DNA of 57,114 bases from Steroidobacteraceae bacterium. GTDB taxonomy: Bacteria; Pseudomonadota; Gammaproteobacteria; Steroidobacterales; Steroidobacteraceae. A program made the translations under genes and the position numbers. Position 1 is the stretch's first letter. Every line of letters begins with the position of its first letter. The stretch is taken from assembly GCA_019634895.1 (NCBI GenBank), contig JAHCAM010000015.1, forward strand, positions 1-57,114. Direction: 5' to 3'. The notes under the pieces were generated by a model. It had not been told where the DNA came from. It ran no database searches and saw only the letters and a program-made list of their open reading frames with translations. Of the stretch, positions 1 to 7,597 are shown piece by piece.

Positions 1-30
1 ACGTGCGATATGCGCCTGTCATAGATGGAC

Positions 31-450
31 TCATGTGTGCCTATCTACCCGATTGATGTGCTCTCTAAATGAGTTAAGGCTACGCCATCCCATCTGGTCC
101 GGTAGTTGTATGTGCCAGAATTTCCAGCCGTTCACTGGATTCCCGGTAATGTGCATGGCGGCCGCCGACACTGAGCCAAAGCTCCGGCCGTCGAGCTGAA
201 GCGCGCCGTTTGCAACGCGCGCCAGATGGGTTTGGCCCTTGTAAGTCGCACGCAATGCCGTGCCCGCTGGGAGGCGCACGCCTTTGATGACCAAGTCACC
301 TGGATCCGGCCGAACGACCTTCTCGGGTGCCTTTTCGCGAGACCCGAGATGGAATAGTTGGCGCAATACGTCATTGTTCGATACGTCCTCTGTAGTACGA
401 CGCGCAATGATGGCTTTGTAGACGTCGAAATCGACCTCGATCGTTGGCAT
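31..450 (-). CDS. RAMA-domain protein with SeqA-like N-terminus
   Basis: The start ATG at 450 follows a good ribosome site (AGGAGAG, 7 nt upstream), so I prefer it to the ATG at 468; product 139 aa. Residues 1-32 (MPTIEVDFDVYKAI...) resemble the N-terminal oligomerisation segment of SeqA-like proteins. Residues 55-120 (GVRLPAGTALRATYKG... NGWKFWHI) resemble the RAMA/DUF2924 fold found with restriction-modification and mobile-element proteins, thought to bind modified DNA. The gene is lower in GC than the rest of the window and is divergent from the XRE/AbiEii pair. The DNA-binding role is inferred from family resemblance only. Confidence 0.7.
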   Translation of the reverse strand: MPTIEVDFDVYKAIIARRTTEDVSNNDVLRQLFHLGSREKAPEKVVRPDPGDLVIKGVRLPAGTALRATYKGQTHLARVANGALQLDGRSFGSVSAAAMHITGNPVNGWKFWHIQLPDQMGWRSLNSFREHINRVDRHT

Positions 451-476
451 GTCCGCTCTCCTGTTCACGTCATAGA

Positions 477-496
477 ATAGTACCTAATAGTACTAT
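477..496 (-). promoter_or_regulatory. Repeated ATAGTAC operator candidate
   Basis: ATAGTAC occurs at 477-483 and again at 487-493, and the second copy sits in a perfect 10-bp palindrome, ATAGTACTAT (487-496). The block lies 27-46 bp upstream of the RAMA-domain gene start, where a regulator or the gene's own product could bind. No clear -35/-10 pair can be assigned. Confidence 0.4.
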
Positions 497-581
497 AGCT
501 CTTCAAGGAGTCGTTAGTAGCTTCTAATTGCATGAAGCCAAACAGAGTGTTAAATATATATAACATTTTGAGAATCACATC

Positions 582-1061
582 ATGTACCTAGAGCAAATTG
601 CTAGCGAAATCAGACGCCTCAGGCAGGCGAAGAAGCTCACGCAGTCCGAACTGGCCGCTCGCGCAGGGATCACCCGTACCACGCTCAACCAACTAGAAAA
701 TGGCGCGATAGGCGAGCTTGGTGTCCGCAAGCTACAGGCGGTGCTCAATCAGCTCGGCCTGGAGTTGACTGTCCAAACGGTTGCGGATTCGAATGCCCGC
801 GATTATCTGAACATTGCCGCGAAAACGGCGAGTGTCAGCTTCAAGCATGCGCTCACGGAACAGGAGCTACTGCGAGCCATACTGACGGGCAAGATTCCGG
901 CGGGCCGCCGCCCACATATACGAACCCTCCTCGAAGAGACGAGGCCGGCCGTGATGTCGGGTCTAATCACTCAGCTGACCCAGTGGGCATCTTCAGCTCG
1001 GCTTCAACGGAACCTTGCCAAGATGGCCGAGGCCGTTGGGTATCCGAACTCCACGAAGTGA
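582..1061 (+). CDS. XRE-family HTH protein (antitoxin candidate)
   Basis: 159 aa. Residues 5-60 form a Cro/C1-type helix-turn-helix (RLRQAKKLTQSELAARAG, then TRTTLNQLENG). The C-terminal 90 residues, including HALTEQELLRAILTGKIPAG, are not a domain I recognise. The gene ends in a GTGA overlap with the downstream nucleotidyltransferase gene, so the two are probably translationally coupled. XRE plus AbiEii-type nucleotidyltransferase is a known toxin-antitoxin layout, in which the HTH protein neutralises and represses. A-T-rich sequence with a TATATAAC stretch (about 557-564) upstream may hold the promoter. Lower GC than the rest of the window suggests transfer. Confidence 0.8.
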   Translation: MYLEQIASEIRRLRQAKKLTQSELAARAGITRTTLNQLENGAIGELGVRKLQAVLNQLGLELTVQTVADSNARDYLNIAAKTASVSFKHALTEQELLRAILTGKIPAGRRPHIRTLLEETRPAVMSGLITQLTQWASSARLQRNLAKMAEAVGYPNSTK

Positions 1062-1708
1062 TCGACGAACGCGAAAGAATCTGGGAGACACTCTTCGACC
1101 GCGCGGTAAAGCTCATGAACTCCGCGCGCGATCAGGGCGTACCGGTAGACGATTGGACGTTCGGCGGTGGGACGGTGCTCATGCGCCGGCACCGGCATCG
1201 TCTGAGTAAAGATATTGATATCTTTATTGGAGATCCGCAGTTCCTCGGATATCTGAGTCCAAGGTTAAACGTTCTGGCTGAAAAGATGACCGGGGGCAAC
1301 TACGTTGAGGATCGTGCCTACCTGAAATTGACATTTGCAGAAGGCGAAATCGACTTCGTCGCCGCGGGCACTATTACAATGAATCCGGCAATCCGTGAAA
1401 CTGTTCGTGACTATCGGATGCTTGTTGAGACGTCGGCGGAGGTCGTGGCCAAGAAAATCTGGCATCGTGGTGCGCAATTCACGGCGCGCGATATCTTCGA
1501 TTTGTCAATGTTCTTGGAATTGGAACCAGACGGAATTGAAGAAATTGAGACACTTCTGAAGGAGCGCCGACAGGTAATTCTCGAGCGCATCGAACGTGCG
1601 TATGGTGTCTTGGGTGAGTCATTCGCTGCCTTGGAGATTCTCGAGTATCGAAGATCGTTCGACGAATGCGTCGGCGTCGTGCGCAACGCAATGTTGACCG
1701 ACGGCTAG
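1058..1708 (+). CDS. AbiEii/AbiGii-type nucleotidyltransferase toxin
   Basis: I chose the GTG at 1058, which overlaps the upstream TGA by four bases, giving 216 aa; a longer frame opens at 983 but would overlap the HTH gene by about 80 bp. The motif FGGGTVL followed by HRLSKDIDIFI is the nucleotidyltransferase signature (GG, then SKDxD for metal and nucleotide binding), and EIDFVAAG may supply the third acidic residue. Family members act as toxins by nucleotidylating targets such as tRNA in type IV or type II modules. The partner is the upstream XRE protein. The target is unknown. Confidence 0.8.
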   Translation: MIDERERIWETLFDRAVKLMNSARDQGVPVDDWTFGGGTVLMRRHRHRLSKDIDIFIGDPQFLGYLSPRLNVLAEKMTGGNYVEDRAYLKLTFAEGEIDFVAAGTITMNPAIRETVRDYRMLVETSAEVVAKKIWHRGAQFTARDIFDLSMFLELEPDGIEEIETLLKERRQVILERIERAYGVLGESFAALEILEYRRSFDECVGVVRNAMLTDG

Positions 1709-2011
1709 AATTGCCTATCTCAAGTAGGTGCAATTCCGCTAAGTTGTCGTTGAGGCCGCGATCACCGGGGGGGTTGAGCGCGGTCACATGAGAAGACTGA
1801 GATTCAGGGGTTCGGTTTCTTAGTGGCCGCGTGCCAGCCTGAACTTCAAGTCGCCGACAGCGATAGTGCGAAGGCACCTTCCCCCAACAACACTATGCGC
1901 CACTCTCTTGATGACTAGATACAGAGGCTACTCCCAAGCGCCGGCACCTGCTGCTGAAGCTTCAGGCGTTCCTGGGGTTACTGAATGAACGGCTTGGGCC
2001 GAAGGCCTGCC
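1709..2011. other. 303-bp gap without recognisable gene
   Basis: The gap lies between the convergent ends of the AbiEii gene and the FAD oxidase gene. I see no coding frame with domain content, no tRNA-like structure and no clear terminator hairpin. It marks the change from lower-GC accessory DNA to the GC-rich background. Confidence 0.5.
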
Positions 2012-3511
2012 TCACGCCGGCAAAATATTCGCATTCAGCCTGAACATGTTCTGCGGATCGTACTGCCGCTTGATCCGCCGCAGCCGCCCGATGTTCCCGC
2101 GGTAGTTCTCGTCGATCTTCGGCTGGTGCTCGTCGGCCACCTCGTTCGTGTAGTAGCCGTCGGTGAACGGCAGCAGCTTCGTCCAGTAGTCCTTGACGTA
2201 GTCCACGTGCCGCCTGCCGTCGGTCGCGAGGTCCCAGCTGACGGCGGCGAATATCTCGAGCCTCGCATGGCGGTGCGGGAATGCGGTGGCATCGGGCGCG
2301 ACGCGGCCGATAGCGCCGCCCGAGTGCTGGTGGAAGAAGTAGGTGCCGCGCCCGGGGTCCGGCCGGAATCCTTCGAAGACGGCGTTCAGCAGGCCGGCGG
2401 AATAGCCGGTGATGAAGCCGGCCTTGAGATAGGTACCGTAGTTGCGCGCATCCGTATAGTCGCCGCTGCGCTGGATCGCAACGTAGTCCTGCGCCCGGAT
2501 GGTGTCTTCAATCGGCCTGCCCAGCTTGCGCAACGGCGCCAGCACGCGGTCCGCTTCGGACGCCGGCCCCGAATAGCAGGCCTGGATCGCCACCGCGCCC
2601 TCCTTGCCGCCGGCCGGGGAACGCAGGTCGTAGTCCACGTACAGCTCCTCGGGCGCTTCCTGGCTGTACTCGGCGTAGAACTCCAGCAGCTCGCGGGCCC
2701 GCTCGACCGGGAATACCAGGTCGCCGCCGATGATCTGCCGCTGCATCGGGTGCAGGCCGAACTCGAATCCGGTGACGATGCCGAAGTTGCCGCCGCCGCC
2801 GCGCACGGCCCAGAACAGGTCGGGGTTCTCCTCCGCGCTCGCGTGGCGGAGCTGGCCGTCGGCGGTCACGATGTCCACGGACTTCACGTTGTCCAACGCG
2901 AGGCCGAAGCGCCGAGCGAGTCGCCCGAATCCGCCGCCGAGCGTGAGACCGCCGACGCCGGTGTGCGACACGGTGCCGGCCGTCGTCACGAGGCCGTACG
3001 CCATCGCCTCGTGGTCGAGGTCTCCCAGGAGACTGCCGCCTTCGACGTAAGCGCGACGTGCCGCCGGGTCCACGCGGACACCGCGCAGCCGTGACAGGTC
3101 GATCTGCATGCCGCCGTCGCAGGTGGACTTGCCGGAAAAACTGTGGCCACCGCACTTCACGGCGACGAGCAAATCGCGTTCGCGCGCAAAAGTGACCGCG
3201 CTGCGGACGTCGGCGGCGCCGGTCGGCTGCACGACGAGCGCGGGGTGCTTGTCGAACTGGGGGTGCAGGATGCGGCGCGCCGCGTCGTAGCCCGGGTCAC
3301 CCGCGAGCAGGAGCGGACCGCGCAGGCTGGCCTTGAGCTCGGCCACCGCCGCCTGCTCGATGACCGTCGCCGAGCCGTCGAGCTTTACCGCGGCGAGGCC
3401 GCCCGCGGCCTGTGATGCCACCGCGTCCACTGCGTACAAGCGCGGGGTTGGCAGCGCATAGGCAGCTGCAGCGGCCAGCGAGGACTGGAAGAATCGACGG
3501 CGATTGAGCAT
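2012..3511 (-). CDS. Exported FAD-linked oxidase, BBE type
   Basis: 499 aa. The N-terminus has a Tat-like signal (NRRRFFQSSLAAAAAYALP). The PCMH-type FAD domain covers about residues 80-260, with KCGGHS supplying the histidine that usually carries 8-alpha-linked FAD, and RGGGGNFGIVTGFEF following. The second flavin-anchoring cysteine of bicovalent enzymes is absent (GGGGNFG), so single covalent attachment is expected. The C-terminus carries the berberine-bridge motif (YDPQNMFRLNANI). The family oxidises sugars, alcohols or alkaloid-like compounds; the substrate is not evident. A strong ribosome site (GGGGGAA) precedes the ATG. It appears to be a single-gene unit. Confidence 0.85.
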   Translation of the reverse strand: MLNRRRFFQSSLAAAAAYALPTPRLYAVDAVASQAAGGLAAVKLDGSATVIEQAAVAELKASLRGPLLLAGDPGYDAARRILHPQFDKHPALVVQPTGAADVRSAVTFARERDLLVAVKCGGHSFSGKSTCDGGMQIDLSRLRGVRVDPAARRAYVEGGSLLGDLDHEAMAYGLVTTAGTVSHTGVGGLTLGGGFGRLARRFGLALDNVKSVDIVTADGQLRHASAEENPDLFWAVRGGGGNFGIVTGFEFGLHPMQRQIIGGDLVFPVERARELLEFYAEYSQEAPEELYVDYDLRSPAGGKEGAVAIQACYSGPASEADRVLAPLRKLGRPIEDTIRAQDYVAIQRSGDYTDARNYGTYLKAGFITGYSAGLLNAVFEGFRPDPGRGTYFFHQHSGGAIGRVAPDATAFPHRHARLEIFAAVSWDLATDGRRHVDYVKDYWTKLLPFTDGYYTNEVADEHQPKIDENYRGNIGRLRRIKRQYDPQNMFRLNANILPA

Positions 3512-3578
3512 GTGCGTTCCCCCTGAGAACGGCGCACTCTAGCAGACCCGATTCATCCGCCCGCGCTGGCATCGCCGA

Positions 3579-4067
3579 TTACCTGTCGGCCACCGCGCGC
3601 TCGATTGCCGCGATGTCGATCTTCTTCATCGTCATCATGGCCTCGAAAGCGCGCTTCGCGGCGGCCTTGTCGGGACTGTTCACCGCCTCGAGCAGGGCAC
3701 GCGGCGTGATCTGCCACGAGAAGCCCCAGCGGTCCTTGCACCAGCCGCAGGCGCTCTCGGTCCCGCCATTGCGCGTGATGGCGTTCCAGTAGCGATCGGT
3801 TTCCTCCTGGTCATCGGTCAGGACCATGAAGCTCACGGCCTCATTGGGCGTGAAGTTGGGGCCGCCATTGAGGCCCAGGAATGAGCGGCCGAGGACGGTG
3901 AACTCGACCGTCAGTTCCTCGCCCTGTTCGCCTCCCGGATAGTCGGACGCCGCGCCATGGGCCGCGCCGACGCTGCTGTCGGGGAAGGTCGCCGCATAGA
4001 ATTCCGCGGCCTTGCGGGCCTCGCCCTTCTGAAACCAGAGGCAGTCGATCAGCTTTTGATTGGACAT
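3579..4067 (-). CDS. VOC/PhnB-like protein
   Basis: 162 aa with the two-module glyoxalase (VOC) fold typical of the PhnB / 3-demethylubiquinone methyltransferase-like group: LIDCLWFQKGEARKAAEFY at the N-terminus, LGLNGGPNFTPNEAVSF in the middle and CGWCKDRWGFSWQITP late. Proteins of this group are about 150-165 aa, so it looks complete. Most have no proven reaction. The terminal MTMKKIDIAAIERA helix is typical of the subgroup. GGAG lies just upstream of the ATG. Confidence 0.8.
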   Translation of the reverse strand: MSNQKLIDCLWFQKGEARKAAEFYAATFPDSSVGAAHGAASDYPGGEQGEELTVEFTVLGRSFLGLNGGPNFTPNEAVSFMVLTDDQEETDRYWNAITRNGGTESACGWCKDRWGFSWQITPRALLEAVNSPDKAAAKRAFEAMMTMKKIDIAAIERAVADR

Positions 4068-4257
4068 GGCGGTTCTCCAGCTGCTGGATCCGGCGTCAGG
4101 ATGATATCCGGCTGTCAGTCAGTCGAACCTGGGGCAGCGGTTTCGACATGCCGCGCGCGCACCTCGTGCTGCTGTGGGATCTCGCCGACGGCGGATTCTT
4201 CAAGGGCTGGGGGCGGTAGCCTGGGCACCTGCAGCACTGCGTGTCGCCTCGTTACGG

Positions 4258-4271
4258 CGTAACGCGTTACG
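4258..4271. repeat. CGTAACGCGTTACG palindrome, copy 1
   Basis: Perfect 14-bp palindrome between the LysR gene and the VOC gene, followed on the + strand by a GCGGCAAG tail. A partial extra arm (GTTACG at 4251-4256) lies just before it. Same element as at 16867, 17082, 27484 and 28723. Confidence 0.8.
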
Positions 4272-4328
4272 CGGCAAGACGCTGCGGGCGCGATATCCCC
4301 GCAGACGCATGGGTCGTTGGCGACGACG

Positions 4329-5270
4329 TCAGCTTGTCGAGCCCACCGGCCGCTCCTCGCCCTCCGCCCGGCAGGTCTCCGCCACCCGTTCGCGCAGGAT
4401 CTCCGTCAGCCTCCGCGCCCCGGGCCCCGCCGCTTCCCGATCCGCGAACACGAGATAGAGCGTCGCCTCGCGCACGCTGCCCTCGACCAGCGGCAGCGGC
4501 TTGAGCCGGCCGCGCTCGAGTTCCTCGCGGATCGATTCCTCCGGGAACCAGGCGTAGCCGAGCCCCATGCAGGCGGCACGGATCGAGGTCGCCTTGTGCG
4601 ACACGGTCCAGCGCAGCTCGTTGATCCACGCGCCGCCCGGGCGCGTGCGCGTGACGCCCGAGTCGCGGATCACGAGATGCCGGTGCTGGCGCAGGTCGTC
4701 GAGCGTGAGCGGCCGCCCGAGCCGGTGCAGCGGATGATCCGGGTGCGCCGAGCACACGAACCGCAGCCGCATCAGCGGATCGCCGAGGAAGCCGGCCGGG
4801 ACGTGCGAGCCGATCACGAAGTCGGCGCGGCCTTCGAGCAGCGCCTCGTCGGTGCCGCCGAGCACCGCCTCGGTCAGCTCGATCCGCGTCTCCGGGCGCT
4901 CGACCGCGAACTTCTCGAAGCAATCCAGCAGCAGCCAGGTCGGGAACACGATGTCCACCGCGAGGCGGATCTCCGGCTCCCAGCCCCTGGCGAGCTCCGC
5001 GGCCGCGCGCTCCAGCCGCGCGGCTTCCTCGATCAGCGCCTTGCCGCGGCGGTACAGCACCCGCCCGGCCGCGGTCAGCACCGCCCTGCGGCCCTGGATC
5101 TCGAACGCCTTGACGCCCGAGAGCTGCTCCAGCTTCTGGACCGCATAGGTAATGGTGGACTGGCTCTTGCTGATCCGCTCTGCCGCCTGCGCGTAACCAC
5201 CTGATTCCACTACGGAAACCAGTGCAGCCCATTGGTCCAGGGTGATTCTGGGTCTGGCCATACGATTCAT
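4329..5270 (-). CDS. LysR-family transcriptional regulator
   Basis: 313 aa. Residues 8-66 are the winged HTH (ALVSVVESGGYAQAAERISKSQSTITYAVQKLE), and residues about 95-295 the periplasmic-binding-protein-like effector domain (WEPEIRLAVDIVFPTWLLLD...). It is divergent from doxX-pirin, the usual position for a LysR regulator of its neighbours, with an 89-bp shared promoter region containing an inverted repeat. The effector is unknown; pirin/DoxX neighbourhoods often respond to aromatic or oxidative stress, but that is inference. Confidence 0.9.
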   Translation of the reverse strand: MNRMARPRITLDQWAALVSVVESGGYAQAAERISKSQSTITYAVQKLEQLSGVKAFEIQGRRAVLTAAGRVLYRRGKALIEEAARLERAAAELARGWEPEIRLAVDIVFPTWLLLDCFEKFAVERPETRIELTEAVLGGTDEALLEGRADFVIGSHVPAGFLGDPLMRLRFVCSAHPDHPLHRLGRPLTLDDLRQHRHLVIRDSGVTRTRPGGAWINELRWTVSHKATSIRAACMGLGYAWFPEESIREELERGRLKPLPLVEGSVREATLYLVFADREAAGPGARRLTEILRERVAETCRAEGEERPVGSTS

Positions 5271-5322
5271 TGATTAGATAGGTATGGCCGAAAATATGAG
5301 CTTTTTTATCTATTGAATCAAT
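5269..5322. promoter_or_regulatory. Inverted repeat in LysR/doxX divergent promoter
   Basis: ATTGATT (5269-5275) and AATCAAT (5316-5322) form inverted arms in the AT-rich LysR-doxX intergenic stretch, with partly matching flanks (AGATAGG versus TATCTAT). This is a plausible LysR autoregulation and activation site, but the arms are 40 bp apart, so it could be two half-sites of one tetramer or coincidence. Confidence 0.4.
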
Positions 5323-5359
5323 ACCATCATGTGCCCAGTCCGAACACTGGAGAGCACCC

Positions 5360-5749
5360 ATGACATCGTTGAGTCCCGCAACCAACCTCACCGGCCGCAC
5401 CCTGATCGCGGCCATCTTCCTGATCTCGGGGATCGGCAAGATCGCCGGCTACTCCGGGACCGTCGCCTACATGGAATCGGTCGGCGTGCCCGGCGCGCTG
5501 CTGCTGCCGACCATCGTGCTCGAGATCGGCGGCGCGCTCGCCATCATCGCGGGCTGGCAGACGCGGCTGACGGCGCTGGCGCTGGCCGGGTTCACGCTGC
5601 TCGCGGGCATCCTGTTCCACGGCAACTTCGCCGATCCGATGCAGCAGATCATGTTCCTCAAGAACGTCGCGATCGCGGGCGGCTTCCTGTTCCTGGCCGC
5701 GAACGGCGCGGGCGCCTGGAGCCTGGATGCGCGCCGGGCGCGCGCCTGA
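5360..5749 (+). CDS. DoxX-family membrane protein
   Basis: 129 aa with four predicted transmembrane helices (about residues 12-30, 45-65, 70-88, 98-118). The motif TLIAAIFLISGIGKI is the DoxX start, and GGALAIIAGWQTRLTALALAGFTLLAG follows. DoxX proteins are associated with quinone or thiol redox chemistry. It is preceded by GGAGAG, lies 30 bp before the pirin gene, and is probably co-transcribed with it under control of the divergent LysR protein. Confidence 0.88.
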   Translation: MTSLSPATNLTGRTLIAAIFLISGIGKIAGYSGTVAYMESVGVPGALLLPTIVLEIGGALAIIAGWQTRLTALALAGFTLLAGILFHGNFADPMQQIMFLKNVAIAGGFLFLAANGAGAWSLDARRARA

Positions 5750-5779
5750 AGTCTTAGACTGGATCACCTGGAGGTCATC

Positions 5780-6631
5780 ATGTCCGTCCGCACCCTGCAG
5801 AGAGTCGTTCCGTCCGTGCTTTCGTCCGACGGCGCCGGCGTGAAGCTGCGCCGCAGCCTCGGCGCGAGCCAGGGACTGCGCCACGACCCGTTCCTGATGC
5901 TCGATGAGTTCGGCACCGACAACCCGGACGACTACATCGGCGGGTTCCCGCCGCATCCGCATCGCGGCTTCGAGACGGTGACCTACATGCTCGACGGCCA
6001 CATGCAGCACAAGGACCACATGGGCAATACCGGCGACCTCGGTCCCGGCAACGTGCAGTGGATGACCGCCGGGCGCGGCGTGATCCATTCCGAGATGCCG
6101 CGCCAGACCGAAGGCCGCATGCGCGGCTTCCAGCTGTGGATCAACCTGCCGGCGAAGGAGAAGATGAAGCCGGCGGCGTACCGCGACATCCCGGCGGCGG
6201 AGATCCCGACCGCGGCGCTCGCCAACGGCGGCGAGGCCAAAGTCATCGCCGGCACGCTGGCGCAGGGCGACGCGCAGACCCGCGGCCCGATCCAGGGGCT
6301 CTCGACGGAGCCGTTGTACTTCGACCTGCGGCTGCCGCCGCTCGGCGAGTTCGAATCGCCGGTGCCGGCCGGGCACAACGCGTTCGTGTACGTGTACGAG
6401 GGCCAGGCCGCGATCGGCGACAAGCCGCTGCCGAACCGCGCCGCCGGCCTGCTGAGCGACGGCGATCGCGTGCAGCTGAGGGCCGGCCAGGACGGCGCGC
6501 GCCTGCTGCTGCTGGCCGGCAAGCCGCTCAACGAGCCGGTCGTGCAGTACGGTCCGTTCGTGATGAACACGCGCGAGGAGATCGAGCGCGCGGTGCGCGA
6601 CTACCAGAACGGCGAGCTGACCGGCGCCTGA
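5780..6631 (+). CDS. Pirin-family bicupin
   Basis: 283 aa. The N-terminal cupin has the pirin metal site: FPPHPHRGFETVTYMLDG (two His) with GRGVIHSEMP supplying His and Glu. RMRGFQLWINLP is the usual inter-domain strand, and the C-terminal cupin covers about 165-270. Bacterial pirins act as quercetinases or redox-responsive cofactors. A GGAGG site lies 8 nt upstream. Complete length for the family; second gene of the LysR-controlled unit. Confidence 0.92.
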   Translation: MSVRTLQRVVPSVLSSDGAGVKLRRSLGASQGLRHDPFLMLDEFGTDNPDDYIGGFPPHPHRGFETVTYMLDGHMQHKDHMGNTGDLGPGNVQWMTAGRGVIHSEMPRQTEGRMRGFQLWINLPAKEKMKPAAYRDIPAAEIPTAALANGGEAKVIAGTLAQGDAQTRGPIQGLSTEPLYFDLRLPPLGEFESPVPAGHNAFVYVYEGQAAIGDKPLPNRAAGLLSDGDRVQLRAGQDGARLLLLAGKPLNEPVVQYGPFVMNTREEIERAVRDYQNGELTGA

Positions 6632-6722
6632 GCAGGCCCGCCCGAAGTTCCGCAGCGGACGCAATGCATTGGCGTGCAACCGGATGCGTATAGCTATCTG
6701 ATGCAACCGGGTTCAGGACGCC

Positions 6723-7136
6723 TCAAATGCACGGTCGGAACCTGCCGCGGCCGCTGATGCGATAGGCATTGAAGCCACGCTGGTCGGTCGTCAGTACGTG
6801 GTCCGTCTTGAGATCCTCTGCGAGCACCACGAGCGTCGCGTCGGCAAAGTCCATCGGCAGATCCGCATAGCGCTCCATGAGATCCCTGGCGCGACGCAGG
6901 GAACTCGGCGTGGAAGGCACAAGCAGCGCGCCACCCGCCAGCACGAAATCGAGGCAAGCCAATGCCCCTCCGTGCACGCGCCCCAGCAGGTGCGTCGCTT
7001 CCGTCAGAACGGCCTCGGTGGTGACGACCTGTCCGGTCCAGGTTGCAAAGAACTCGACGAACTCACGGTGGCGCCGCTGGGCGCGATCGAGCAGCGAGAC
7101 GATCGCCCCGGTGTCCAGCAGCAGTTCAGCGGCCAC
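6723..7136 (-). CDS. PIN-domain toxin (VapC-like)
   Basis: 137 aa starting at GTG 7136, overlapping the antitoxin stop by 11 bp. PIN acidic residues are visible: LLLDTGAIVSLLD near the N-terminus, TEAVLTEATHLL, then MDFADATLVVLAEDL and TTDQRGFNAYR. Family members are Mg-dependent ribonucleases cutting tRNA or rRNA and are neutralised by a DNA-binding antitoxin. Complete length. Confidence 0.88.
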   Translation of the reverse strand: MAAELLLDTGAIVSLLDRAQRRHREFVEFFATWTGQVVTTEAVLTEATHLLGRVHGGALACLDFVLAGGALLVPSTPSSLRRARDLMERYADLPMDFADATLVVLAEDLKTDHVLTTDQRGFNAYRISGRGRFRPCI

Positions 7137-7380
7137 GCGACAGCGATTCGATGAGGTATTCGCGGTGCTGTTCGGCGAGGTCGGCCACGCCCGAGTCGAG
7201 GGAACCGATCAGCGCGCGGACGCGTTCCGCCGGGCGGATGCCGGCCGCCGCAGGCGCGTTCAAGTAGTCGCGCAAGGCGGCACGCACGATGTCGGAACTC
7301 CTGCGGCCGGACTTGCGGCTGGCGCGGGCCAGTGCGTCGGTCAGGTCCGCCGGCAGGCGTACGGTGAGCTGGGATTCCAT
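7126..7380 (-). CDS. Ribbon-helix-helix antitoxin of the PIN toxin
   Basis: 84 aa from ATG 7380; a longer reading from 7440 would translate the promoter. ESQLTVRLPADLTDALARAS is a ribbon-helix-helix strand plus helix, KSGRRSSDIVRAALRDYL completes it, and the acidic C-terminus would wrap the toxin. There is little ribosome-site signal before the ATG and the predicted transcript starts about 4 nt upstream, so translation may be leaderless. First gene of the pair, coding upstream of the toxin. Confidence 0.85.
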   Translation of the reverse strand: MESQLTVRLPADLTDALARASRKSGRRSSDIVRAALRDYLNAPAAAGIRPAERVRALIGSLDSGVADLAEQHREYLIESLSRGR

Positions 7381-7387
7381 GATGTAA

Positions 7388-7419
7388 TGCATTGTATTGC
7401 GATGCAATGCAACTGCCAA
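7388..7419 (-). promoter_or_regulatory. Promoter and operator of the RHH/PIN pair
   Basis: On the minus strand, TTGGCA (7414-7419) and TACAAT (7391-7396) are spaced by exactly 17 bp, a good sigma-70 promoter. An inverted repeat, TGCATTG (7388-7394) and CAATGCA (7405-7411), overlaps the -10 and spacer, as expected for a site bound by the RHH antitoxin. Confidence 0.65.
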
Positions 7420-7597
7420 GCCCGGATGGCCGCGATTCACGCGCGACCAGCTTCAGCGTTGGGGGGCGGTCAGGCGACAGGACAATCTTGCGAGAACAAG
7501 GACATTCCGGCGGATCCACCGGTATCTGGCAGGGAACCTTAGAATTCAGGCACGGCCAGAACTCCTGACCGGTCCATCCGCCACCTGGGGGCCCCGC

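Noticed and set aside
4148..4219. Short + strand frame reading MPRAHLVLLWDLADGGFFKG
   Set aside because: It ends after 23 codons, has no ribosome site and matches nothing I recognise; a decayed fragment is possible but unsupported.
6660..6675. AATGCATT near the PIN toxin end as a second operator
   Set aside because: It resembles half of the antitoxin operator but lacks the paired arm and lies downstream of the toxin gene.
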